From the NCBI RefSeq assembly GCF_963678165.1, contig NZ_OY782755.1, forward strand, positions 2,542,001-2,606,000: a stretch of 64,000 bases of DNA, written 5' to 3'. Source of the stretch: an uncultured Acetobacteroides sp. Lineage in GTDB: Bacteria; Bacteroidota; Bacteroidia; Bacteroidales; ZOR0009. The notes under the pieces are model-generated. The model saw only the letters and a program-made list of their open reading frames with translations. It searched no databases and was not told the DNA's origin. Both the position numbers and the translations under genes were made by a program. Below, one piece after another: positions 26,085-33,855 of this stretch. The stretch's first letter is position 1; the number at the start of each line of letters is the position of its first letter.

Positions 26085-27161
26085 TTATAATTTGAACTGC
26101 TTTATTTTCTTCTTTTTAACTTCAGCTAAAGTTTCTTTTACCTCACTAAATTCTATTATGTTTTGACTATTTAATTTGGAAATAAAACCATTAAAATCAT
26201 CATCTTGATCTTTCTTTAAGTCTATAATTTCTCGTCCTTTTATACCAGTTGGCGTTATCGTATCAAATTCAACGTCTCCAAAAGAAACAAAAACGAATTT
26301 GTTTGTATTTGTTTTTATTTCCTCAAGAATTAGTTGGTATTCGGTGCCAACACCTCCTTCAAATGCATCTGCCTTTTTTTTGTATTTTTCTGTAAGTACA
26401 ACAATTACTTTGTCTGAGTTTTGAATACCTTCAACCATCATTCGATTAAAGTTAGTTGATGTTTCTTCTTGGGATATCTTTCTATCCATTGAGGCGTTGT
26501 ATCCTTTTTCCTTCCTAAGAAAATCAACGAAAGAAATAATCAAATCATTGAAATCCTCTCCACCCCAAGCATAAGTTACAAAAACAGAAATTGCTTTATC
26601 CAAATTCATAGCAGGCATGCTAAAGTTTTCTACGGGCTTTTGTGATTTTTGAATCTTCTTTAATCCAATAATAAGTTCCTGCCGAACTTTGTCTAAGATA
26701 TATTGAAGTGATGCCTTTCCAAAGCGATAATATGCAGATGTAAGATTATAACCAGGATTATTATATTTCAGAATATCATTCAGCAGGCTTACTTGTCCTC
26801 CGGGCATTTTTTTTAGAACAAGAGCCTTCCTCAAACTTTCTAAATTGTTTTCTATGAAACTAATGCCATCAGGTGATACCGTGGTTGAAATATCAAATCC
26901 AATTTGGTCAGAAATTTTTGAAAAGTCTAGTGGGTATTGTTGATGTACAAATCGTCCAAATGAATCTTGTATATCCCCAACAATTTCTGCATTTATTCTC
27001 CGATATTCGGGGATTTCCTTACCCGCATATCCATTTATTTCATCATCAATAAATTCAATAAATCTCTCATCCTTTGCGTTCTCGGCATATTCTTTAGCTT
27101 CCAATAAAAGAAGGCTGAGTTTGCCTTCTCCACTTAATAATCTGTTTATTAGCTCTTCCAT
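26085..27161 (-). CDS. AbiTii-SEFIR (TIR-like) protein, probable anti-phage effector
   Basis: 358 residues. The N-terminal part (1 to about 60) matches the AbiTii domain: LLLLEAKEYA..DERFIEFIDDEINGY..IPEYR. Residues about 190-318 form a SEFIR domain, the TIR-like fold: AISVFVTYAWGG (box 1), SDKVIVVLTEKYKKKA and GGVGTEY, whose Glu may be the catalytic residue. TIR-type domains in prokaryotic defence often consume NAD or make signals, so an abortive-infection role is likely but inferred. The start at 27161 is chosen because an ATG at 27185 falls inside the cassette junction and the frame upstream of it is attC sequence. Strongly AT-rich, unlike the rest of the window. Confidence 0.85.
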   Translation of the reverse strand: MEELINRLLSGEGKLSLLLLEAKEYAENAKDERFIEFIDDEINGYAGKEIPEYRRINAEIVGDIQDSFGRFVHQQYPLDFSKISDQIGFDISTTVSPDGISFIENNLESLRKALVLKKMPGGQVSLLNDILKYNNPGYNLTSAYYRFGKASLQYILDKVRQELIIGLKKIQKSQKPVENFSMPAMNLDKAISVFVTYAWGGEDFNDLIISFVDFLRKEKGYNASMDRKISQEETSTNFNRMMVEGIQNSDKVIVVLTEKYKKKADAFEGGVGTEYQLILEEIKTNTNKFVFVSFGDVEFDTITPTGIKGREIIDLKKDQDDDFNGFISKLNSQNIIEFSEVKETLAEVKKKKIKQFKL

Positions 27162-27181
27162 TTCTGTTTGTTTAATATTTT

Positions 27182-27312
27182 GCATAACGGTGGCGGTATG
27201 AAAAGTTGCCGATTGCGGGCGATTTCCTGTCAAGTTACACAAAAGTTGAAGCGGGCTACAACCCTTGAATAACCAACTATTCCGGCAATTTTTTATACCG
27301 CGTGTTGTGTAC
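27182..27312 (-). other. Integron-type recombination site (attC-like) between cassettes A and B
   Basis: 131 bp. On the minus strand it opens with GTACACAAC (27312-27304) and closes with GTTATGC (27188-27182). Inside, 19-bp arms at 27283-27301 and 27193-27211 form an imperfect inverted repeat (17 of 19) around a variable centre. This is the architecture of an attC: terminal core sites, inner arms and a variable middle. It overlaps the last codons of the small membrane protein. Confidence 0.75.
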
Positions 27313-27624
27313 AGTTTTTTTTGTTTTTTTCAATTCTTTCTCTATAATATTTTTGACAATTTTTTCAATTTCAGCAGAGTCCGCTTTTTTTAATTTGCGA
27401 TTATTCAACTTAACTTCATTAGATGAACTAATTATTTCTTTTAACCAAGCTGATAATAATCCAACTGCCAATGTTGTCGCATTACTAACAATCAATGTAA
27501 CTATAAATTCACTACTTAAGAAATTATTTGATGATATATCGATTTTGTCAAAAATTACTTTCAGATCATCTATTGATAAATCATTTATAATTTCTTCTCT
27601 TTTTGTTTTTATTGTTATTTTCAT
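27277..27624 (-). CDS. Small membrane protein of the defence cassette
   Basis: 115 residues. An N-terminal segment (IINDLSIDDLKVIFDKID) is followed by a probable membrane helix (about 42-64, FIVTLIVSNATTLAVGLLSAW) and a lysine-rich helical tail (IEKIVKNIIEKELKKTKK). The last 14 codons are attC sequence (VHNTRYKKLPE). It starts 4 bp after the protease stop, so translation is coupled. No family was recognised; it could anchor or regulate the protease, or act as a membrane effector. Confidence 0.7.
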   Translation of the reverse strand: MKITIKTKREEIINDLSIDDLKVIFDKIDISSNNFLSSEFIVTLIVSNATTLAVGLLSAWLKEIISSSNEVKLNNRKLKKADSAEIEKIVKNIIEKELKKTKKTVHNTRYKKLPE

Positions 27625-27628
27625 TTAA

Positions 27629-28621
27629 TTATCTATATTTTTTTAAATCAATAAAACAAGTTTTGTAATAAAAATCAAGCACTTCATTTATACCTTCAAA
27701 TTCTTCTATGGTGCAGTAATTCATATATATATTCTTTAAATTCTCAAATCTTTCGCTAGCATTTGGATATAAAAGAGTTTTTTGTTTTTTTTCTTTCTCT
27801 AAAAATTCTAATATTTTAAAAAAGAATAATGGAGCTGTTTTATAACCAATTATATTTTTAAACAAGTTCAATTCCGAATTTTCATTTGAACATTTGAACA
27901 TTAATTGTATTCCCAATTTGTCTGCCTCTAATTCTTGTTTTTTTATTTGTTTAATTGCCAATTGTATGTCATTTTCGATTAGTTCATTTCGATTCACATT
28001 AGTATGTCCCAATTCATGATGAGCCTGTTCATGGCAAATAACAAATAGCATAATAACTCTCGAAAAGGATATCACATCACTATTTAGATTTTTGTATTTT
28101 TTCGGAAACTCACTAAAGTTAAGACCTTTAGTTCCCCCTTTTGTATAAAAATCTAAAAATGAGGTTATTGGAGATAATAAATCTTTTGATACAAATTCAG
28201 ACATATCAATTTTATCCTGTTCAAAATCTATTGTATTCTTTTGAATAGCTTCAAAAGAATAAATAGAGTGATTTATTAGGTAAAGCAGGCCTTCTAGGAA
28301 ATAATCAATTACTATTATAGGTGTTCCGTTTGGTGCCTTTTCAGCATATCCGTTCAAATTAAGAATAGGAAGATTGAGTAACTCACATTTAATATACATA
28401 TTTTTTGTCTCCAAATGAAAACAATCATAAATATATTTCAGATAATTTAGTGGTGCAATTTTCTCTAAATAAGATTTATCACTATACTTATTAACATCTT
28501 CAATCTCTCCATTTTTCATTGAGTTTTCATACAAATCAAAATGGTTTCTTGTCAATGAATCATTGATTTTGTAATAACCAGTCTTAATTCTTAATGATTC
28601 AATATATTCACTATCTGTCAT
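27629..28621 (-). CDS. M48-like zinc metalloprotease of the defence cassette
   Basis: 330 residues, AT-rich. The zinc motif HEQAHHELGH (His197, Glu198, His201) is followed about 30 residues later by QELEADKLG (230-237), which supplies the third ligand glutamate and the conserved aspartate, as in M48-type gluzincins. The helix before HEQAH (VIMLFVIC) is hydrophobic, but no certain transmembrane segment or signal peptide is seen, so it is probably cytoplasmic. It is the first gene of cassette A, 25 nt from its boundary. The rest of the protein matches nothing I recognise. A role in infection sensing or effector cleavage is inferred from context only. Confidence 0.78.
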   Translation of the reverse strand: MTDSEYIESLRIKTGYYKINDSLTRNHFDLYENSMKNGEIEDVNKYSDKSYLEKIAPLNYLKYIYDCFHLETKNMYIKCELLNLPILNLNGYAEKAPNGTPIIVIDYFLEGLLYLINHSIYSFEAIQKNTIDFEQDKIDMSEFVSKDLLSPITSFLDFYTKGGTKGLNFSEFPKKYKNLNSDVISFSRVIMLFVICHEQAHHELGHTNVNRNELIENDIQLAIKQIKKQELEADKLGIQLMFKCSNENSELNLFKNIIGYKTAPLFFFKILEFLEKEKKQKTLLYPNASERFENLKNIYMNYCTIEEFEGINEVLDFYYKTCFIDLKKYR

Positions 28622-28638
28622 TTTGTTTTATTAGAATT

Positions 28639-28647
28639 GTACACAAC
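28639..28647 (-). other. 5' boundary of cassette A
   Basis: GTTGTGTAC on the minus strand, exactly complementary to GTACACAAC at the opening of the attC-like site 1.3 kb downstream. Recombination between the G and the first T would place the cassette at 28646-27188 (1459 bp). Confidence 0.7.
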
Positions 28648-28735
28648 TCGTTTATCCCCCCAACAAACCTGTATATCCCCACCTCTTTTAGGTGTATATC
28701 CACAGCTACTGTTGCGGTTGTCTATTTATCCCGTA
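28648..28735 (-). promoter_or_regulatory. Spaced TATATCC/TTTATCC motifs next to the cassette boundary
   Basis: On the plus strand TTTATCC or TATATCC recurs at 28651, 28672, 28695 and 28725. They abut the cassette boundary on the chromosomal side. They could be recombinase-binding repeats of an attI-like site or a host insertion site; no integrase gene is in the window. Confidence 0.35.
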
Positions 28736-29136
28736 AACCTCAGCAACCCCGAACAGGGCGCACACGAAGTGCAGCTTACTATTATGCTTACCTAATGTTT
28801 ACGATTCGAAATATTGGGGGCTAATGTAGAGATTATATGGTGCCGTTGTACTTTTCAGCCTAACTATTTTAGCTGTGGTGGCCAGTAAAGGATCCTTCGG
28901 GATTCGCGCAGCTGCAGGCCATACCCTACTAGTAGCATACTATGCCACCCCCATAAAGCCAACACCAACCATCATACAATCGAAAAGCGCTTTTAGAAGT
29001 TCTTGAGAAGAAAAATCCCGTAGGGATGACATCGTTATAGCCCCGTGCGTAAGCGCGGGGTAATGGTTGCAGGGTAGAATTCTGCCGCATCGGCCAACCG
29101 AAAGAAGAGGTCAGACATCCCATGCGGCATCGAACA
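28736..29136. other. Non-coding gap with a hairpin repeat
   Basis: No gene supported. A perfect CCCCG..CGGGG hairpin (ccccgtgcgtaagcgcgggg) is at 29041-29060, preceded by TCCCGTAGGGATGACAT. The style is that of intergenic repeats dispersed in Bacteroidota genomes (inference). Confidence 0.5.
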
Positions 29137-29362
29137 CCTGCATATTTTAATCGATTAGATGCATATTTTAGTGGAAAAGATGCATCTGAAGATCGATTAG
29201 ATGCATATTTTAGTAGAAAAGATGCATCTGAAAGTTGATTAGATGCATATTTTAGTGGAAAAGATGCATCTGAAAATTGATTAGATGCATATTCTAGTAG
29301 AAAAGATGCATCTGAGGATCGATTAGATGCATCTTTTAGCGCGAAAGATGCAGGCGTAAATC
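29137..29362. repeat. 42-bp tandem array 3 (AGATGCAT type)
   Basis: GATTAGATGC recurs at 29153, 29195, 29237, 29279 and 29321, exactly 42 bp apart. AGATGCAT also recurs half-way, at 21 bp (29157 and 29178). Half-units alternate ATGCATATTTTAGT and the palindrome AGATGCATCT. It ends 27 bp from the stop codon of the LuxR-type gene. Confidence 0.95.
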
Positions 29363-29388
29363 GTTCAGCTGAATCTAAAGGAGGTTTG

Positions 29389-30135
29389 CTAGAGCTTTAT
29401 CAGCCCTACATGCAAGGCATAGAGCACCGCATGCGAGTGAAGGCCAACGCCAAACTTGCTGTAGATGCGCTTACGGTGGGTATCAACCGTGTTTTCGCTT
29501 TTATCGAGTGCTTCGGCTATGGCCTTGACGCTATTGGAGTAGATTAGCCTTTTTAGCACCTGCTGCTCGGCGTAGGTTATGCCAACACCCCGGCTTTTTT
29601 CGGCTATCTCGCAGGTGATGTTGTTAATAACATAGTAAATGCGATGCTGCATCTCCTTTTCCATATATAGAAGGGGAAAAAGCTGCAGCAGCAGGGCATA
29701 ACCGCCATTGGAGGGTAGCTCTACTAGCTGGTACTTAAAGAGGATGCGCTTGAACTCCTTGCGGCTATTCTGCATTCGACACTCGAATACCAGGGAGTAG
29801 CCGCTCAGCACATCCAACGATTTCCCCGAAGCAAACCGATGCCCCTTCTCCCGGCATCGGTCAAAAAAAGCACGGTCATCGTGATGAATCAGCTCCCTAA
29901 AATCGCTTACGGTTATGTTTTTCTTGGCGAGGTACTCGAACCCCTCAATGGAACGGCAGTCGAAATGGTAGCATTGCAAATTCTCTTCGCAGATGGCATG
30001 CATCATAAAAAATGATTTTGTAGCGCTGCTTACAGGCCTCAACCATTCCCTGTTTGGGTTATTGTAGTCGTCGTTGGATCGCGTTTGTAGAATCCGCTGG
30101 TTTAGCTCCTCCTGAAGTGAACGTAGTTTAGCCAT
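29389..30135 (-). CDS. LuxR-type transcription regulator with PAS-like N-terminus
   Basis: 248 residues. The last 65 residues are a LuxR/GerE helix-turn-helix (ITYAEQQVLKRLIYSNSVKAIAE, then SENTVDTHRKRIYSKF). The N-terminal two thirds (about 45-165) look like a PAS-type sensor fold (FRELIHHDDRAFFDRC, FECRMQNSRKEFKRILFKY). There is no phosphoacceptor domain, so it probably senses a small molecule or a partner protein. It is alone, with no target gene beside it. Confidence 0.82.
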   Translation of the reverse strand: MAKLRSLQEELNQRILQTRSNDDYNNPNREWLRPVSSATKSFFMMHAICEENLQCYHFDCRSIEGFEYLAKKNITVSDFRELIHHDDRAFFDRCREKGHRFASGKSLDVLSGYSLVFECRMQNSRKEFKRILFKYQLVELPSNGGYALLLQLFPLLYMEKEMQHRIYYVINNITCEIAEKSRGVGITYAEQQVLKRLIYSNSVKAIAEALDKSENTVDTHRKRIYSKFGVGLHSHAVLYALHVGLIKL

Positions 30136-30492
30136 AAATCTACTCCTAAATGTAATTTATTCTTTATACCGTTTTTTTTGGGGGCCCTCTCTGTGAGGTT
30201 GGAGCGTTTTCTCCATTTGTGCTATTCGGCTGCAGCTGCTATTACGAAGATGCCGAACTCCCCATTTAGTATTACTGTTAATCGAAATTAGAAAAAATTA
30301 TTTAACGAATGACAACATTCTCCATCAAATAATAGATTATCACCCTACAACGGTATGCTTTTCTGCCATTTAGTACCCCTCCGCCTGTATTGTTTCAGCC
30401 TGCACGCTATCCTAACTTTGTGATGTAGCGCTGAATCTATTTTATCAGGTCAGCCAACCGCTCAAATAAGTTCAACAAAAAACCAAAACGCA

Positions 30493-31206
30493 ATGCCAAC
30501 GATTTTTTTATCGTGTATTCCCTTATCGTTCGATAAGTTTAACACCTACCTACTGAACACCATCTCGTTCCTCTACGATGGAACGTCAACGGCCAACTAC
30601 GTTCGCTTGGGCATTCCCGAAGCCATTGTCAAAGGTTGGAAGGATATCGGCACCCAGTGGACCCCGCTTTACAGCAAGTACTCCGATAAGTACAACCTCC
30701 GCACGCAAGCCGTCAGCGACGAGCTACGCGCCATGATCGAATCAACCCGGAAGTACGAAGAGGAGAACCACCTCATTGCCCTTGTAGCGATATCGCCCAA
30801 GGCTACCGTTACCGATATGGAGACCTTCAACATTAATGGCGCTAATGGGCAAAAGAAGAACCGAACCGTTCCGCAAAGCCAGATCACCAGCCTTGTTAAC
30901 GCCATCCTGAAACCAATAGGCGGCGGCTCCATTTCCATTAAGTGCTACGACGCCAACAGCAAGCGCGCCTCTATTAAAGAAACCGCCAACTGTGTCCAGT
31001 ATCGCTACTGCATTGGCAACACCGCACCAGCTTCGGTTGAAGATGCTATCTTGGATATGGACATTTCGACCAAAAGCTCATTTATCCTACAAGCGGGAGC
31101 CGAAAACGAGGGGAAACGCCTGCACATCTACTTCCGCTGGTACAACACCAAGCATCCCGAGATAGCGAGCCCTTGGTGCCCTCTCCAAAGCGCCATCATC
31201 GTTTAG
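30493..31206 (+). CDS. Conserved-looking protein of unknown function
   Basis: 237 residues, no signal peptide, no membrane helix. It begins MPTIFLSCIPLSFDKFNTYL and has a mixed N-terminal half (KGWKDIGTQWTPLYSKYSDKYN). The C-terminal half reads as a beta-rich domain (KRLHIYFRWYNTKHPEIASPWCP) like those at the end of many short Bacteroidota proteins. Good codon usage and a REP-type hairpin 27 bp after the stop support a real gene. The function is not known. Confidence 0.75.
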   Translation: MPTIFLSCIPLSFDKFNTYLLNTISFLYDGTSTANYVRLGIPEAIVKGWKDIGTQWTPLYSKYSDKYNLRTQAVSDELRAMIESTRKYEEENHLIALVAISPKATVTDMETFNINGANGQKKNRTVPQSQITSLVNAILKPIGGGSISIKCYDANSKRASIKETANCVQYRYCIGNTAPASVEDAILDMDISTKSSFILQAGAENEGKRLHIYFRWYNTKHPEIASPWCPLQSAIIV

Positions 31207-31232
31207 CGTCAACCAATCCTACCAATAGCAGC

Positions 31233-31256
31233 AAGGGCGAAAGATGTTTCGCCCTT
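31233..31256. repeat. Solitary REP-like palindrome
   Basis: AAGGGCGAAA, 4-nt loop, TTTCGCCCTT: a perfect 10-bp stem of the same GGGCGAAA family as the cluster beside the RAYT, 6 kb away. It could also end transcription of the preceding gene. Confidence 0.8.
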
Positions 31257-31395
31257 ACTTTTTGCCGCTACTCGATGCAAGCAGGGATTTCGCTTTTAAG
31301 TTTACACTACTCTATTTCGAAGGATATCCCACGCTGGCGGGGGTTAGGGGGTGGATTCTTAGGAGTGTACAGCTGCCATTGAACACAATTAAACC

Positions 31396-31648
31396 CGCAA
31401 ACCAACATACGGCAAGCAGACCATCCGAAAAGTATCAACCCCCTTCCGTAAATACCGTGGCGAAGCCACACCATCCTCGTCGTGGGTTCTGTTCGAAGCG
31501 GACGGAGCAACCGCCAACTTCTAGTAAATAGCAAAGTACTAATGCGCGTGCAAACCTTTATCGTGTATAAACGCCCCACGCCGAAGGCTGCGAGTTAAGC
31601 CACGACAGCCTTTCTTTGTTTCGTTTCTTTGGGCACAAAGAAATGAAA
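31396..31648. repeat. 253-bp direct repeat, copy 1
   Basis: Nearly identical to 31788-32040, offset 392 bp with no gaps. It ends in CTTTGGGCACAAAGAAATGAAA. Open frames exist on the minus strand but look like translated repeat. Confidence 0.9.
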
Positions 31649-31787
31649 AGGAGAAGCATACAGAATCTATGCAACCACAAAGCCCCTTAAAAAAATAGCA
31701 ACCCACCCCTACCCCTCCCAAGGAGGGGATAAGCAGCCCTGATTGCAGTTAGAACGTTATTCTCGAACTTCTGAATATTTCAGAACT
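31649..31787. other. Spacer between the 253-bp repeats
   Basis: Contains a GC-rich hairpin (cccctccc / ggagggg) at 31712-31728 preceded by ACCCACCCCTA, another motif that looks dispersed (compare 47.6 kb). Confidence 0.6.
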
Positions 31788-32040
31788 CGCAAACCAACCT
31801 ACGGCAAGCAGACCATCCGTAAAGCATTAACCTGCTTCCGTAAATACCGTGGCGAAGCCACACCATCCTCGTCGTGGGTTCTGTTCGAAGCGGACGGAGC
31901 AACCGCCAGCTTCTAGTAAATAGCAAAGTACTAATGCGCGTGCAAACCCTTATAGCGTATAAACGCCCCACGCCGAAGTCTGCGAGTTAAGCCACGACAG
32001 CCTTTCTTTGTTTCGTTTCTTTGGGCACAAAGAAATGAAA
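31788..32040. repeat. 253-bp direct repeat, copy 2
   Basis: Second copy of 31396-31648 with scattered substitutions and no indel. No transposase or target duplication is visible. Confidence 0.9.
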
Positions 32041-32249
32041 TGCAAAAATGAAACGAGAAGTTACCCACTCCTGCCTCCCGTACAAACTGAGGATTACATG
32101 CCGCCATCAAGCAACTAGAGCGTATAAAAGCAAACCAACCACAAATCGTCAACCACCATCCGTAAATGCAGCACAAGTCTCTCATTCCTCTATTCCGAAA
32201 CGTTCCCACATAAAAATGTAAATCTTTAAACAAAAAATCTTTGTAAAAA

Positions 32250-32280
32250 TTAGGTTAAATCAACAATACGAATATCTTTG
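32250..32280 (+). promoter_or_regulatory. Promoter of the 32.3-kb gene
   Basis: TTAG (32250-32253), 19 bp, TATCTTTG (32273-32280), 33 bp before the start codon. Confidence 0.7.
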
Positions 32281-32313
32281 GAAAATATTCAAACAAAAAT
32301 TTAGTTCACACCT

Positions 32314-32676
32314 ATGAAAAAAATCATCATCACACTGGCGTTTAGCTGCCTAATAGGGCTTACCGCCACATTCGCGCAAAAGGTTAACAGCGTTGCCGTA
32401 AAAGACTTCACTGCTGAATACATTACAATTGGTGAAATCCCATCATTTAGTAGCAACGTCAGAATTGGAGTCGACTTTGGACAAAAGATTGCCAGCAGCT
32501 GGAAATCGAAGGAGATCGTTCTAACAGATGACGAAGGTAAACCGATGGATTTCAACACAACCGTTGCCGCGCTTAACTTTATGTACCAAAATGGCTACGA
32601 GCTAGTAAACACCTACACCCTTAAAAGTGGCGAAGAGCTCATTCCTCGTTTCGTACTAAGAAAGAAGAAGAACTAG
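32314..32676 (+). CDS. Small secreted protein of unknown function
   Basis: 120 residues with a clear signal peptide (MKKIIITLAFSCLIGLTATFAQ). The mature part has RIGVDFGQK, VLTDDEGKPMDFNTTVAALNFM and NGYELVNTY. This matches a pattern I know from small exported Bacteroidota proteins, none with a known role. It has its own promoter and terminator. Confidence 0.82.
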   Translation: MKKIIITLAFSCLIGLTATFAQKVNSVAVKDFTAEYITIGEIPSFSSNVRIGVDFGQKIASSWKSKEIVLTDDEGKPMDFNTTVAALNFMYQNGYELVNTYTLKSGEELIPRFVLRKKKN

Positions 32677-32715
32677 CAACCGCTTCATAGGCCATAAAAA
32701 GGCACTCGCTTGCAC

Positions 32716-32752
32716 TATACGGAATTCGACTAGGGGTTCCGTATATTTTTTT
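32716..32752 (+). terminator. Terminator of the 32.3-kb gene
   Basis: A 9-bp stem (tatacggaa / ttccgtata) followed by a T run, 40 bp after the stop. Confidence 0.85.
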
Positions 32753-33037
32753 ACTACCATAATATGTGCTTAAAGACTATTCGCGTAGATATTCAGCCTT
32801 AGCGTCAGATATAAATTCCGCATCGTTATTTCGGGCGCTTCAAATATATCCCGTTCCATCATCAACCATTTTCCGCCCCAAGAAGATGCGATTGCCCTAA
32901 TTCGCCTAAATAGTCGCAAAGAAATGAGCAGCACCTTATGGGGAGAAATCGTAGCTAAACAAGCTCACTACAATTTTGTTATACCATTGACACATAATTA
33001 GCATAGGCGTAAGGTTTGATCCTAAAACGAAAGAGTA

Positions 33038-33781
33038 ATGAGTACTGGTAGGAAGAAGTATGCCGCATTACTGGTTGCCGTGCTTTTAGCATACGCCCAG
33101 CACGGCTATGCAGGTCCACCATTCTTTACCGACGACCCGCAACCAGTATCTCTTAAGCATTGGGAGTACTATATTTCGTCGGTTAACACCTATCAACCCA
33201 ATGCATGGTCGGGAACCTCTCCCCATTTCGAGGTAAACTATGGGCTAGTTAAGAATGTACAGGTGCATCTTCTGCTACCCGTTAGCTACATCCACGTCCA
33301 ACATCAAAAAACCAGATTCGGATATGCCGATACCGAATTCGGCGTAAAGTACTGCTTCGTACAGGAAACCGACAGCCGTCCGCAGGTCGGCATTTTCCCC
33401 ATTTTAGAGATACCCACCATCAAAAATGGCAGCTTTAGCGATGGGAAGACCAAAGCATTCCTTCCGGTATGGGTACAAAAATCGTGGGATAAGCTCACCA
33501 CCTATGGTGGTGCCGGCTACTGGATAAATCCGGGTAAGGGTAACAAGAACTCTATATTCGTAGGATGGGAATTACAGTACGATTTCTCGAAGATGATAAC
33601 GCTAGGCGGGGAACTTTACTACCAAACCGCCGATGCAGTAGGCAGCAAATCAACGGCTGCCGTTAACTTCGGCGGATTTATCAACATAAGCACCAAAACC
33701 CACTTCATCTTTTCCGTTGGCCATAGCGTAATGCACGAGAGCACCTTTACCTCCTACCTAGGCTTACAGTGGACAATATAA
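33038..33781 (+). CDS. Probable outer-membrane beta-barrel protein
   Basis: 247 residues with a signal peptide (ALLVAVLLAYAQHGYAG). The mature N-terminus GPPFFTDDPQPVSLKHWEYYISS is the hallmark of a transporter-annotated beta-barrel family of gram-negative bacteria. Alternating amphipathic strands end in a terminal aromatic-rich strand (YLGLQWTI). Ligand unknown. It is alone; fumC follows after 74 bp with no terminator visible between them, so read-through is possible. Confidence 0.8.
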   Translation: MSTGRKKYAALLVAVLLAYAQHGYAGPPFFTDDPQPVSLKHWEYYISSVNTYQPNAWSGTSPHFEVNYGLVKNVQVHLLLPVSYIHVQHQKTRFGYADTEFGVKYCFVQETDSRPQVGIFPILEIPTIKNGSFSDGKTKAFLPVWVQKSWDKLTTYGGAGYWINPGKGNKNSIFVGWELQYDFSKMITLGGELYYQTADAVGSKSTAAVNFGGFINISTKTHFIFSVGHSVMHESTFTSYLGLQWTI

Positions 33782-33855
33782 CGGCTAGCAATTTTTTTAG
33801 TATATACACCTAGTTCCCCTTTTGTTTAATATAATCAGCAACAACGAATAGAGCC

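Noticed and set aside
31539..32233. Minus-strand frames rich in Cys and Arg
   Set aside because: They are identical translations of the 253-bp repeat copies, with no coding signature.
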